Shown one piece after another: positions 23,727 to 38,185 of a stretch of DNA of 64,000 nt. Where the stretch lies: contig JAZARR010000214.1 in the NCBI GenBank assembly GCA_037389465.1, positions 7,107,001 to 7,171,000 of the forward strand. The letters are read 5' to 3'. The DNA comes from Baylisascaris procyonis (taxonomy: Eukaryota; Nematoda; Chromadorea; Rhabditida; Ascarididae). Made by a program: the position numbers and the translations under genes. How positions within the stretch are numbered: position 1 is the first letter of the stretch; every line of letters begins with the position of its first letter. The notes under the pieces are model-generated. The model was not told where the DNA came from, ran no database searches, and saw only the letters and a list, made by a program, of their open reading frames with translations.

Positions 23727-24041
23727 TTAGCGTCTATAAGGAGGAGCGGGTGCATAATCGGGATTGTATGGAGGTGGTCGTTCGATGGGTTTCTCCACTG
23801 GAGGACCGGCAAACATCACTACTCCATGAGTGCCGCTATCGTATAAGCGATCCGTACGGCTAACCGGTATGAATTCACCGGATGTTTCGATGCATTTTTG
23901 ATATTTACGAGTGATGTATATCACGAAAATATTATAGACAGCGAACACAAGTAATAGTACAAATAGACCGGCTACATAGGTGGACAACTCGTTATAGGCG
24001 ATTTTCCGTTCCTCTTCAGTTAGCTTCAATCCACTCCAATA
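23727..24041 (-). CDS. Terminal exon of a single-pass membrane protein with PPxY-type motifs
   Basis: Read on the minus strand, a TTTCAG acceptor (24047-24042) opens an exon that begins at 24041 in phase 0 and runs 104 codons to TAA at 23729-23727. The exon product starts YWSGLKLTEEERK. It has one strongly hydrophobic helix at exon residues 22-43 (YVAGLFVLLLVFAVYNIF...), a basic stop-transfer patch (TRKYQK) and a polar tail ending in proline-rich sequence with PPPY (89-92) and APPY (99-102). The positive patch after the helix suggests a cytoplasmic C-terminus. PPxY motifs typically bind WW domains such as those of NEDD4-class ubiquitin ligases; that role here is inference. There is no ATG in the exon frame, so at least one upstream exon must exist. 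It would lie in 24048-24488 or on the far side of the satellite array. I do not recognise the family. Confidence 0.75.
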   Translation of the reverse strand, partial: YWSGLKLTEEERKIAYNELSTYVAGLFVLLLVFAVYNIFVIYITRKYQKCIETSGEFIPVSRTDRLYDSGTHGVVMFAGPPVEKPIERPPPYNPDYAPAPPYRR

Positions 24042-24047
24042 CTGAAA

Positions 24048-24488
24048 TCACCGATATATAGACGTCTGAACAAATCTATGGAACGATTTTCGAGTAAACT
24101 CGAATGGTAACTAAACATGAAAAGTGACTAGCTTAGGGACTTTTACTTGATTCTTCTACGCAAACCTCATTAGACGATAACAATGGAAGTAATAAATATG
24201 CTTTATTATTTCAATAATCTTTAGAAAAATAAAACTTAAAAAATCAGAAAGAGTCTTCCTTTATCATTACTGAAAGGAATTATTATGTTTTTTCTCAATG
24301 CTTCTATTATTTGTGTTTTCGATAGTTTTGAATTATTAAATGTTGCAAAATATCGCAATAAAATTTCACAAGAAACGTTTATGTGAATAGTTTATTGCCA
24401 ACTCGTAGATATTATTTCTTATTGCTTCATTCTTAAGGAAAAATTTTACTGCCAAATATGAAACGTTCCAATAGATTATTTTTTTTTT
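24048..24488. other. Short unique stretch before the satellite
   Basis: AT-rich, with no clear exon. An ATG at 24118 on the minus strand is out of phase with the downstream membrane-protein exon if read through, and no GT donor joins them. It ends in a T run (24481-24489) at the satellite edge. Confidence 0.5.
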
Positions 24489-24699
24489 TGCGATCGGGTG
24501 CTGAGGACAATTGCGCCGCCGTCCTAAGTAATCGAGTTAATGATTTTTTCCGGGATCGGGTACTTAGGATATTTCCACCGCCGTCTTAAGTAATCGAATT
24601 GTTGACTTCGGGATCGGGTACTGAGAACGATTGCGTCGTTATCTTAAGTAATCGATTTAATGATTTTTTCGGGACCGGGTACTGAGAACAACTGCGCGC

Positions 24700-27290
24700 C
24701 ATCTTAAGTAATCGAATTGTTGACTTCGGGATCGGGTACTCAGAACGATTGCGTCGTTATCTTAAGTAATCGATTTAATGATTTTTTCGGGACCGGGTAC
24801 TGAGAACAATTGCGCCACCATCTTAAGTAATCGATTTAATGATTTTTTCGGGACCGCGTACTGAGAACAACTGCGCCGCCATCTTAAGTAATCGAATTGT
24901 TGACTTCGGGATCGGGTACTGAGAACAATTGCGCCACCATCTTAAGTAATCGATTTAATGATTTTTTCGGGACCGGGTACTGAGAGCAATTGCGCCACCA
25001 TCTTAAGTAATCGATTTAATGATTTTTTCGGGACCACGTACTGAGAACAACAGCGCCGCCATCTTAAGTAATCGAATTGTTGACTTCGGGATCGGGTACT
25101 GAGAACGATTGCGTCGTTATCTTAAGTAATCGATTTAATGATTTTTTCGGGACCGCGTACTGAGAACAACCGCGCCGCCATCTTAAGTAATCGAATTATT
25201 GACTTCGGGGTCGGGTACTGAGGACAATTGCGTCGTTATCTTAAGTAATCGATTTAATGATTTTTTCGGGACCGGGTACTGAGAACAACTGCGCCGCCAT
25301 CTTAAGTAATCGAATTGTTGACTTCGGGATCGGGTACTCAGAACGATTGCGTCGTTATCTTAAGTAATCGATTTAATGATTTTTTCGGGACCGGGTACTG
25401 AGAACAATTGCGCCACCATCTTAAGTAATCGATTTAATGATTTTTTCGGGACCGCGTACTGAGAACAACTGCGCCGCCATCTTAAGTAATCGAATTGTTG
25501 ACTTCGGGATCGGGTACTGAGAACAATTGCGCCACCATCTTAAGTAATCGATTTAATGATTTTTTCGGGACCGGGTACTGAGAGCAATTGCGCCACCATC
25601 TTAAGTAATCGATTTAATGATTTTTTCGGGACCACGTACTGAGAACAACAGCGCCGCCATCTTAAGTAATCGAATTGTTGACTTCGGGATCGGGTACTGA
25701 GAACGATTGCGTCGTTATCTTAAGTAATCGATTTAATGATTTTTTCGGGACCGCGTACTGAGAACAATTGCGCCACCATCTTAAGTAATCGATTTAGTGA
25801 TTTTTTCGGGACCGCGTGCTGAGAACAACCGCGCCGCCATCTTAAGTAATCGAATTATTGACTTCGGGGTCGGGTACTGAGGACAATTGCGTCGTTATCT
25901 TAAGTAATCGATTTAATGATTTTTTCGGGACCGGGTACTGAGAACAACTGCGCCGCCATCTTAAGTAATCGAATTGTTGACTTCGGGATCGGGTACTGAG
26001 AACGATTGCGTCGTTATCTTAAGTAATCGATTTAATGATTTTTTCGGGACCGGGTACTGAGAACAACTGCGCGCCATCTTAAGTAATCGAATTGTTGACT
26101 TCGGGATCGGGTACTGAGAACAATTGCGCCACCATCTTAAGTAATCGATTTAATGATTTTTTCGGGACCGGGTACTGAGAGCAATTGCGCCACCATCTTA
26201 AGTAATCGATTTAATGATTTTTTCGGGACCACGTACTGAGAACAACAGCGCCGCCATCTTAAGTAATCGAATTGTTGACTTCGGGATCGGGTACTGAGAA
26301 CGATTGCGTCGTTATCTTAAGTAATCGATTTAATGATTTTTTCGGGACCGCGTACTGAGAACAACCGCGCCGCCATCTTAAGTAATCGAATTATTGACTT
26401 CGGGGTCGGGTACTGAGGACAATTGCGTCGTTATCTTAAGTAATCGATTTAATGATTTTTTCGGGACCGGGTACTGAGAACAACTGCGCCGCCATCTTAA
26501 GTAATCGAATTGTTGACTTCGGGATCGGGTACTCAGAACGATTGCGTCGTTATCTTAAGTAATCGATTTAATGATTTTTTCGGGACCGGGTACTGAGAAC
26601 AATTGCGCCACCATCTTAAGTAATCGATTTAATGATTTTTTCGGGACCGCGTACTGAGAACAACTGCGCCGCCATCTTAAGTAATCGAATTGTTGACTTC
26701 GGGATCGGGTACTGAGAACAATTGCGCCACCATCTTAAGTAATCGATTTAATGATTTTTTCGGGACCGGGTACTGAGAGCAATTGCGCCACCATCTTAAG
26801 TAATCGATTTAATGATTTTTTCGGGACCACGTACTGAGAACAACAGCGCCGCCATCTTAAGTAATCGAATTGTTGACTTCGGGATCGGGTACTGAGAACG
26901 ATTGCGTCGTTATCTTAAGTAATCGATTTAATGATTTTTTCGGGACCGCGTACTGAGAACAATTGCGCCACCATCTTAAGTAATCGATTTAGTGATTTTT
27001 TCGGGACCGCGTGCTGAGAACAACCGCGCCGCCATCTTAAGTAATCGAATTATTGACTTCGGGGTCGGGTACTGAGGACAATTGCGTCGTTATCTTAAGT
27101 AATCGATTTAATGATTTTTTCGGGACCGGGTACTGAGAACAACTGCGCCGCCATCTTAAGTAATCGAATTGTTGACTTCGGGATCGGGTACTGAGAACGA
27201 TTGCGTCGTTATCTTAAGTAATCGATTTAATGATCTTTTCGGGACCGGGTACTGAGAACAACTGCGCGCCATCTTAAGTAATCGAATTAT
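24700..27290. repeat. Tandem duplication, period about 1195 bp
   Basis: Marker variants recur at about 1195 bp: GCGTGCTGAGAAC at about 25814 and 27009, and the CGGGGTCGGGTACTGAGGAC variant near 25206 then 26401, and near 25865 then 27060. The outer boundaries are approximate because every monomer resembles its neighbours. Confidence 0.7.
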
Positions 27291-29779
27291 TGACTTCGGG
27301 ATCGGGTACTGAGGACAATTGCGCCACCGTCTTAAGTAATAGATTTAATGATTTTTTCGGGACCGGGTACTGAGAACAACTGCGCCGCCATCTTAAGTAA
27401 TCGAATTATTGACTTCGGGATCGGGTACTGAGGACAATTGCGCCACCATCTTAAGTAATCGATTTAATGATTTTTTCGGGACCGGGTACTGAGAACAACT
27501 GCTCCGCCATCTTAAGTAATCGAATTGTTGACTTCGGGATCGGGTACTGAGAACGATTGCGTCGTTATCTTAAGTAATCGATTTAATGATTTTTTCGGGA
27601 CCGGGTACTGAGAACAATTGCGCCACCATCTTAAGTAATCGATTTAATGATTTTTTCGGGACCGGGTACTGAGAACAACCGCGCCGCCATCTTAAGTAAT
27701 CGAATTGTTGACTTCGGGATCGGGTACTGAGAACGATTGCGTCGTTATCTTAAGTGATCGATTTAATGATTTTTTCGGGACCGGGTACTGAGAACAATTG
27801 CGCCACCATCTTAAGTAATCGATTTAATGATTTTTTCGGGACCGGGTACTGAGAACAACTGCGCCGCCATCTTAAGTAATCGAATTGTTGACTTCGGGAT
27901 CGGGTACTGAGAACGATTGCGTCGTTATCTTATGTTATCGATTTAATGATTTTTTCGGGACAGCGTACTGAGAACAACTGCGTCGCCGTCTTAAGTAATC
28001 GAATTGTTGACTTCGGGATCGGGTACTGAGAACGATTGCGTCGTTATCTTAAGTAATCGATTTAATGATTTTTTCGGGATCGGGTACTGAGAACGATTGC
28101 GTCGTTATCTTAAGTAATCGATTTAATGATTTTTTCGGGACCGGGTACTGAGAGCAAATGCGCCGCCATCTTAAGTAATCGAATTATTGACTTCGGGATC
28201 GGGTACTGAGGACAATTGCGCCACCATCTTAAGTAATCGATTTAATGATTTTTTCGGGACCGGGTACTGAGAACAACTGCGCCGCCATCTTAAGTAATCG
28301 AAATGTTGACTTCGGGATCGGGTACTGAGAACGATTGCGTCGTTATCTTAAGTAATCGATTTAATGATTTTTTCGGGACCGGGTACTGAGAACAACTGTG
28401 CGCCATCTTAAGTAATCGAATTGTTGACTTCGGGATCGGGTACTGAGAACGATTGCGTCGTTATCTTAAGTATTCGATTTAATGATTTTTTCGGGACCGG
28501 GTACTGAGAACAATTGCGCCACCATCTTAAGTAATCGATTTAATGATTTTTTCGGGACCGGGTACTGAGAACAACTGCGCCGCCATCTTAAGTAATCGAA
28601 TTGTTGACTTCGGGATCGGGTACTGAGAACGATTGCGTCGTTATCTTAAGTGATCGATTTAATGATTTTTTCGGGACCGGGTACTGAGAACAATTGCGCC
28701 ACCATCTTAAGTAATCGATTTAATGATTTTTTCGGGACCGGGTACTGAGAACAACTGCGCCGCCATCTTAAGTAATCGAATTGTTGACTTCGGGACCGGG
28801 TACTGAGAACAATTGCGCCACCATCTTAAGTAATCGATTTAATGATTTTTTCGGGACCGGGTACTGAGAACAACTGCGCCGCCATCTTAAGTAATCGAAT
28901 TGTTGACTTCGGGATCGGGTACTGAGAACGATTGCGTCGTTATCTTAAGTGATCGATTTAATGATTTTTTCGGGACCGGGTACTGAGAACAATTGCGCCA
29001 CCATCTTAAGTAATCGATTTAATGATTTTTCCGGGACCGGGTACTGAGAACAACAGCGCCGCTGTCTTAAGTAATCGAATTGTTGACTTCGGGATCGGGT
29101 ACTGAGAACGATTGCGTCGTTATCTTAAGTAATCGATTTAATGATTTTTTCGGGACCGCGTACTGAGAACAACTGCGCCGCTGTCTTAAGTAATCGAATT
29201 GTTGACTTCGGGATCGGGTACTGAGAACGATTGCGTCGTTATCTTAAGTAATCGATTTAATGATTTTTTCGGGACCGGGTACTGAGAACAATTGCGCCAC
29301 CATCTTAAGTAGTCGATTTAAGGATTTTTTCGGGACCGCATACTGAGAACAACTGCGCCGCCATCTTAAGTAATCGAATTGTTTACTTCGGGATCGGGTA
29401 CTGAGAACGATTGCGTCGTTATCTTAAGTAATCGATTTAATGATTTTTTCGGGACCGGGTACTGAGAACAACTGCTCCGCCATCTTAAGTAATCGAATTG
29501 TTGACTTCGGGATCGGGTACTGAGAACGATTGCGTCGTTATCTTAAGTAATCGATTTAATGATTTTTTCGGGACCGGGTACTGAGAACGATTGCGTCGTT
29601 ATCTTAAGTGATCGATTTAATGATTTTTTCGGGACCGGGTACTGAGAACAATTGCGCCACCATCTTAAGTAATCGATTTAATGATTTTTTCGGGACCGGG
29701 TACTGAGAACAACTGCGCCGCCATCTTAAGTAATCGAATTGTTGACTTCGGGATCGGGTACTGAGAACGATTGCGTCGT

Positions 29780-32690
29780 TATCTTATGTAATCGATTTAA
29801 TGATTTTTTCGGGACAGCGTACTGAGAACAACTGCGCCGCCGTCTTGAGTAATCGAATTGTTGACTTCGGGATCGGGTACTAAGAACGATTGCGTCGTTA
29901 TCTTAAGTAATCGATTTAATGATTTTTTCGGGACCGGGTACTGAGAACAATTGCGCCACCATCTTAAGTAATCGATTTAATGATTTTTTCGGAACCGGGT
30001 ACTGAGAACAACTGCGCCGCCATCTTAAGTAATCGAATTGTTGACTTCGGGGTCGGGTACTGAGAACGATTTGCGTCGTTATCTTAAGTGATCGATTTAA
30101 TGATTTTTTCGGGACCGGGTACTGAGAACAATTGCGCCACCATCTTAAGTAATCGATTTAATGATTTTTTCGGGACCGCGTACTGAGAACAACTGCGCCG
30201 TCATCTTAAGTAATCGAATTGTTTACTTCGGGATCGGGTACTGAGAACGATTGCGTCGTTATCTTAAGTAATCGATTTAATGATTTTTTCGGGACCGGGT
30301 ACTGAGAGCAAATGCGCCGCCATCTTAAGTAATCGAATTATCGACTTCGGGATCGGGTACTGAGAACGATTGCGTCGTTATCTTAAGTATTCGATTTAAT
30401 GATTTTTTCGGGACCGCGTACTGAGAACAACTGCGCCGCCATCTTAAGTAATCGAATTGTTGACCTCGGGATCGGGTACTGAGAACGATTGCGTCGTTAT
30501 CTTAAGTAATCGATTTAATGATTTTTTCGGGACCGGGTACTGAGAACAATTGCGCCACCATCTTAAGTAATCGATTTAATGATTTTTTCGGGACCGGGTA
30601 CTGAGAACAACTGCGCCGCCATCTTAAGTAATCGAATTATTGACTTCGGGATCGGGTACTGAGGACAATTGCGCCACCATCTAAAGTAATCGATTTAATG
30701 ATTTTTTCGGGACCGGGTACTGAGAACAACTGCGCCGCCATCTTAAGTAATCGAATTATTGACTTCGGGATCGGGTACTGAGGACAATTGCGCCACCATC
30801 TTAAGTAATCGATTTAATGATTTTTTCGGGACCGGGTACTGAGAACAACTGCGCCGCCATCTTAAGTAATCGAATTATTGACTTCGGGACCGGGTACTGA
30901 GAACAACTGCTCCGCCATCTTAAGTAATCGAATTGTTGACTTCGGGATCGGGTACTGAGAACGATTGCGTCGTTATCTTAAGTAATCGATTTAATGATTT
31001 TTTCGGGACCGGGTAGTGAGAACAATTGCGCCACCATCTTAAGTAATCGATTTAATCATTTTTTCGGGGCCGGGTACTGAGAACAACTGCGCCGCCATCT
31101 TAAGTAATCGAATTGTTGACTTCGGGATCGGGTACTGAGAACGATTGCGTCTTTATCTTAAGTGATCGATTTAATGATTTTTTCGGGACTGGGTACTGAG
31201 AACAATTGCGCCACCATCTTAAGTAATCGATTTAATGATTTTTTCGGGACCGCGTACTGAGAACAACTGCGCCGCCATCTTAAGTAATCGATTTAATGAT
31301 TTTTTCGGGACCGGGTACTGAGAACAAATGCGCCGCCATCTTAAGTAATCGAATTATTGACTTCGGGATCGGGTACTGAGGACAATTGCGCCACCATCTA
31401 AAGTAATCGATTTAATGATTTTTTCGGGACCGGGTACTGAGAACAACTGCGCCGCCATCTTAAGTAATCGAATTGTTGACTTCGGGATCGGGTACTGAGA
31501 ACGATTGCGTCGTTATCTTAAGTAATCGATTTAATGATTTTTTCGGGACCGGGTACTGAGAACAATTGCGCCACCATCTTAAGTAATCGATTTAATGATT
31601 TTTTCGGGACCGCGTACTGAGAACAGCTGCGCCGCCGTCTTAAGTAATCGAATTGTTGACTTCGGGATCGGGTACTGAGAACGATTGCGTCGTTATCTTA
31701 AGTAATCGATTTAATGATTTTTTCGGGACCGGGTACTGAGAACAATTGCGCCACCATCTTAAGTAATCGATTTAATGATTTTTTCGGGACCGGGTACTGA
31801 GAACAACTGCGCCGCCATCTTAAGTAATCGAATTGTTGACTTCGGGATCGGGTACTGAGAACGATTGCGTGGTTATCTTAAGTAATTGATTTAATGATTT
31901 TTTCGGGACCGGGTACTGAGAACAACTGCGCCGCCATCTTAAGTAATCGAATTATTGACTTCGGGATCGGGTACTGAGGACAATTGCGCCACCATCTTAG
32001 GTAATCGATTTGATGATTTTTCGGGACCGGGTACTGAGAACAACTGCGCCGCCATCTTAAGTAATCGATTTAATGATTTTTTCGGGACCGGGTACTGAGA
32101 ACAACTGCGCCGCCATCTTAAGTAATCGAATTGTTGACTTCGGGATCGGGTACTGAGAACGATTGCGTCGTTATCTTAAGTAATCGATTTAATGATTTTT
32201 TCGGGATCGGGTACTGAGAACGATTGCGTCGTTATCTTAACTGGTCGATTTAATGATTTTTTCGGGACCGGGTACTGAGAACAATTGCGCCACCATCTTA
32301 AGTAATCGATTTAATGATTTTTTCGGGACCGGGTACTGAGAACGATTGCGTCGTTATCTTAAGTAATCGATTTAATGATTTTTTCGGGACCGGGTACTGA
32401 GAACAATTGCGCCACCATCTTAAGTAATCGATTTAATGATTTTTTCGGGACCGGGTACTGAGAACAACTGCGCCGCCATCTTAAGTAATCGAATTGTTAA
32501 CTTCGGGATCGGGTACTGAGAACGATTGCGTCGTTATCTTAAGTAATCGATTTAATGATTTTTTCGGGACCGGGTACTGAGAGCAACTGCGCCGCCATCT
32601 TAAGTAATCGAATTATTGACTTCGGGATCGGGTACTGAGGACAATTGCGCCACCATCTTAAGTAATCGATTTAATGATTTTTTCGGAACC
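29780..32690. repeat. 2.9-kb block recurring at +16231 and about +23535 bp
   Basis: The rare TATCTTATGT variant (29780) and the GGGTAGTGAG variant (31011) are matched at 46011 and 47242, both exactly 16231 bp away. The same block recurs from 53315. The match is lost near 32690, after a shared CGGAACCGGG variant. Confidence 0.75.
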
Positions 32691-33890
32691 GGGTACTGAG
32701 AACAACTGCGCCGCCATCTTAAGTAATCGAATTATTGACTTCGGGACCGGGTACTGAGAACATCTGCTCCGCCATCTTAAGTAATCGAATTGTTGACTTC
32801 GGGATCGGGTACTGAGAACAATTGCGCCACCATCTTAAGTAATCGATTTAATGATTTTTTCGGGACCGGGTACTGAGAACGATTGCGTCGTTATCTTAAG
32901 TAATCGATTTAATGATTTTTTCGGGACCGGGTACTGAGAACAACTGCGCCGCCATCTTAAGTAATCGAATTATTGACTTCGGGATCGGGTACTGAGGACA
33001 ATTGCGCCACCATCTTAGGTAATCGATTTGATGATTTTTCGGGACCGGGTACTGAGAACAACTGCGCCGCCATCTTAAGTAATCGATTTAATGATTTTTT
33101 CGGGACCGGGTACTGAGAACAACTGCGCCGCCATCTTAAGTAATCGAATTGTTGACTTCGGGATCGGGTACTGAGAACGATTGCGTCGTTATCTTAAGTA
33201 ATCGATTTAATGATTTTTTCGGGATCGGGTACTGAGAACGATTGCGTCGTTATCTTAACTGGTCGATTTAATGATTTTTTCGGGACCGGGTACTGAGAAC
33301 AATTGCGCCACCATCTTAAGTAATCGATTTAATGATTTTTTCGGGACCGGGTACTGAGAACGATTGCGTCGTTATCTTAAGTAATCGATTTAATGATTTT
33401 TTCGGGACCGGGTACTGAGAACAATTGCGCCACCATCTTAAGTAATCGATTTAATGATTTTTTCGGGACCGGGTACTGAGAACAACTGCGCCGCCATCTT
33501 AAGTAATCGAATTGTTAACTTCGGGATCGGGTACTGAGAACGATTGCGTCGTTATCTTAAGTAATCGATTTAATGATTTTTTCGGGACCGGGTACTGAGA
33601 GCAACTGCGCCGCCATCTTAAGTAATCGAATTATTGACTTCGGGATCGGGTACTGAGGACAATTGCGCCACCATCTTAAGTAATCGATTTAATGATTTTT
33701 TCGGAACCGGGTACTGAGAACAACTGCGCCGCCATCTTAAGTAATCGAATTATTGACTTCGGGACCGGGTACTGAGAACATCTGCTCCGCCATCTTAAGT
33801 AATCGAATTGTTGACTTCGGGATCGGGTACTGAGAACGATTGCGTCGTTATCTTAAGTAATCGATTTAATGATTTTTCGGGACCGGGTAG
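31860..33890. repeat. Tandem duplication, period 1018 bp
   Basis: The unusual TTAACTGGTCG variant occurs at 32237 and 33255, and the CATCTGCTCCGCC variant at about 32762 and 33780, each 1018 bp apart. Boundaries are approximate. Confidence 0.75.
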
Positions 33891-36800
33891 TGAGAACAAT
33901 TGCGCCACCATCTTAAGTAATCGATTTAATGATTTTTTCGGGACCGGGTACTGAGAACAACTGCGCCGGCATCTTAAGTAATCGAATTGTTGACTTCGGG
34001 ATCGGGTACTGAGAACGATTGCGTCGTTATCTTAAGTGATCGATTTAATGATTTTTTCGGGACCGGGTACTGAGAACAATGGCGCCACCATCTTAAGTAA
34101 TCGATTTAATGATTTTTTCGGGACCGCGTACTGAGAACAACTGCGCCGCCATCTTAAGTAATCGATTTAATGATTTTTTCGGGACCGGGTACTGAGAACA
34201 ACTGCGCCGCCATCTCAAGTAATCGAATTGTTGACTTCGGGGTCGGGTACTGAGAACGATTGCGTCGTTATCTTAAGTGATCGATTTAATGATTTTTTCG
34301 GGACCGGGTACTGAGAACAATTGCGCCACCATCTTAAGTAATTGATTTAATGATTTTTTCGGGACCGGGTACTGAGAACAACTGCGCCGCCATCTTACGT
34401 AATCGAATTGTTGACTTCGGGATCGGGTACTGAGAACGATTGCGTGGTTATCTTAAGTAATTGATTTAATGATTTTTTCGGGACCGGGTACTGAGAACAA
34501 CTGCGCCGCCATCTTAAGTAATCGAATTGTTGACTTCGGGATCGGGTACTGAGAACGATTGCGTCGTTATCTTAAGTAATCGATTTAATGATTTTTTCGG
34601 GACCGGGTACTGAGAACAATTGCGCCACCATCTTAAGTAATCGATTTAATGATTTTTTCGGGACCGGGTACTGAGAACAACTGCGCCGCCATCTCAAGTA
34701 ATCGAATTGTTGACTTCGGGATCGGGTACTGAGAACGATTGCGTGGTTATCTTAAGTAATTGATTTAATGATTTTTTCGGGACCGGGTACTGAGAACAAC
34801 TGCGCCGCCATCTTAAGTAATCGAATTATTGACTTCGGGATCGGGTACTGAGGACAATTGCGCCACCATCTCAAGTAATCGATTTAATGATTTTTTCGGG
34901 ACCGGGTACTGAGAACAACTGCGCCGCCATCTTTAGTAATCGAATTATTGACTTCGGGACCGGGTACTGAGAACAACTGCTCCGCCATCTAAATAATCGA
35001 ATTGTTGACTTCGGGATCGGGTACTGAGAACGATTGCGTCGTTATCTTAAGTAATCGATTTAATGATTTTTTCGGGACCGGGTACTGAGAACAATTGCGC
35101 CACCATCTTAAATAATCGATTTAATGATTTTTTCGGGACCGCGTACTGAGAACAACTGCGCCGCCATCTTAAGTAATCGAATTGTTGACTTCGGGATCGG
35201 GTACTGAGAACGATTGCGTGGTTATCTTAAGTAATTGATTTCATGATTTTTTCGGGACCGGGTACTGAGAACAACTGCGCCGCCATCTTAAGTAATCGAA
35301 TTATTGACTTCGGGATCGGGTACTGAGGACAATTGCGCCACCATCTTAGGTAATCGATTTGATGATTTTTCGGGACCGGGTACTGAGAACAACTGCGCCG
35401 CCATCTTAAGTAATCGATTTAATGATTTTTTCGGAACCGCGTACTGAGAACAACTGCGCCGCCATCTTAAGTAATCGAATTGTTGACTTCGGGATCGGGT
35501 ACTGAGAACGATTGCGTCGTTATCTTAAGTAATCGATTTAATGATTTTTTCGGGATCGGGTACTGAGAACAATTGCTCCACCATCTTAAGTAATCGATTT
35601 AATGATTTTTTCGGGACCGGGTACTGAGAACAACTGCGCCGCCATCTTAAGTAATCGAATTGTTGACTTCGGGATCGGGTACTGAGAACGATTGCGTCGT
35701 TATCTTAAGTAATCGATTTAATGATTTTTTCGGGACCGGGTACTGAGAGCAACTGCGCCGCCATCTAAGTAATCGAATTATTGACTTCGGGATCGGGTAC
35801 TGAGGACATTTGCGCCACCATCTTAAGTAATCGATTTAATGATTTTTTCGGGACCGGGTACTGAGAACAACTGCGCCGCCATCTTAAGTAATCGAATTAT
35901 TGACTTCGGGACCGGGTACTGAGAACATCTGCTCCGCCATCTTAAGTAATCGAGTTGTTGACTTCGGGATCGGGTACTGAGAACGATTGCGTCGTTATCT
36001 TAAGTAATCGATTTAATGATTTTTTCGGGACCGGGTAGTGAGAACAATTGCGCCACCATCTTAAGTAATCGATTTAATGATTTTTTCGGGACCGGGTACT
36101 GAGAACAACTGCGCCGCCATCTTAAGTAATCGAATTATTGACTTCGGGATCGGGTACTGAGGACAATTGCGCCACCATCTTAAGTAATCGATTTAATGAT
36201 TTTTTCGGGACCGGGTACTGAGAACAACTGCGCCGCCATCTTAAGTAATCGAATTATTGACTTCGGGACCGGGTACTGAGAACAACTGCTCCGCCATCTA
36301 AATAATCGAATTGTTGACTTCGGGATCGGGTACTGAGAACGATTGCGTCGTTATCTTAAGTAATCGATTTAATGATTTTTTCGGGACCGGGTACTGAGAA
36401 CAATTGCGCCACCATCTTAAATAATCGATTTAATGATTTTTTCGGGACCGCGTACTGAGAACAACTGCGCCGCCATCTTAAGTAATCGAATTGTTTACTT
36501 CGGGATCGGGTACTGAGAACGATTGCGTCGTTATCTTAAGTAATCGATTTAATGATTTTTTCGGGACCGGGTACTGAGAGCAACTGCGCCGCCATCTTAA
36601 GTAATCGAATTATTGACTTCAGGATCGGGTACTGAGAACGATTGCGTGGTTATCTTAAGTAATTGATTTAATGATTTTTTCGGGACCGGGTACTGAGAGC
36701 AACTGCGCCGCCATCTTAAGTAATCGAATTATTGACTTCGGGATCGGGTACTGAGGACAATTGCGCCACCATCTTAAGTAATCGATTTAATGATTTTTTC

Positions 36801-38116
36801 GGGACCGGGTACTGAGAACAACTGCGCCGCCATCTTATGTAATCGAATTATTGACTTCGGGACCGGGTACTGAGAACATCTGCTCCGCCATCTTAAGTAA
36901 TCGAATTGTTGACTTCGGGATCGGGTACTGAGAACGATTGCGTCGTTATCTTAAGTAATCGATTTAATGATTTTTTCGGGACCGGGTACTGAGAACAACT
37001 GCGCCGCCATCTTAAGTAATCGAATTATTGACTTCGGGACCGGGTACTGAGAACATCTGCTCCGCCATCTTAGGTAATCGAATTGTTGACTTCGGGATCG
37101 GGTACTGAGAACGATTGCGTCGTTATCTTAAGTAATCGATTTAATGATTTTTTCCGGACCGGGTACTGAGAGCAACTGCGCCGCCATCTTAAGTAATCGA
37201 TTTAATGATTTTTTCGGGACCGGTAGTGAGAACAATTGCGCCACCATCTTAAGTAATCGATTTAATGATTTTTTCGGGACCGGGTACTGAGAACAACTGC
37301 GCCGCCATCTCAAGTAATCGAATTGTTGACTTCGGGGTCGGGTACTGAGAACGATTGCGTCGTTATCTTAAGTGATCGATTTAATGATTTTTTCGGGACC
37401 GGGTACTGAGAACAATTGCGCCACCATCTTAAGTAATCGATTACTGATTTTTTCGGGACCGCGTACTGAGAACAAATGCGCCGCCATCTTAAGTAATCGA
37501 TTTAATGATTTTTTCGGGACCGGGTACTGAGAACAACTGCGCCGCCATCTCAAGTAATCGAATTGTTGACTTCGGGGTCGGGTACTGAGAAGGATTGCGT
37601 CGTTATCTTGAGTGATCGATTTAATGATTTTTTCGGGACCGGGTACTGAGAACAATTGCGCCACCATCTTAAGTAATCGATTTAATGATTTTTTCGTTAC
37701 CGCGTACTGAGAACAACTGCGCCGCCATCTTACGTAATCGAATTGTTGACTTCGGGATCGGGTACTGAGAACGATTGCGTCATTATCTTAAGTAATCGAT
37801 TTAATGATTTTTTCGGGACCGGGTACTGAGAACAATTGCGCCAGCATCTTAAGTAATCGATTTAACGATTTTTTCGGGACCGGGTACTGAGAACAACTGC
37901 GCCGCCATCTCAAGTAATCGAATTGTTGACTTCGGGGTCGGGTACTGAGAACGATTGCGTCGTTATCTTAAGTGATCGATTTAATGATTTTTTCGGGACC
38001 GGGTACTGAGAACAATTGCGCCACCATCTTAAGTAATCGAATTATTGACTTCGGGACCGGGTACTGAGGAAAATTGCGCCGCCATCTTAGGTAATCGAAT
38101 TATTGACTTCTTTAAT

Positions 38117-38185
38117 AATGGGATTTGATAGGGTTTCAAGATTTTTTATCAACTGTTTTGGAAGGCAACCTTAGTATGTTCTGTG
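38117..38185 (+). repeat. 69-bp intron-like segment inside satellite, copy 1
   Basis: Non-monomer sequence embedded in the array, matching 20625-20693 in the SNAPC2-like intron (63 of 69 identical). It is bounded on the left by a truncated monomer ending TTGACTTC and on the right by a normal GTAATCGAATTGATG monomer end. Confidence 0.9.

Noticed and set aside
1..24488. tRNA or rRNA genes
   Set aside because: I looked for GGTTCRAATCC-type T-arms with matching acceptor stems and saw none that fold convincingly.
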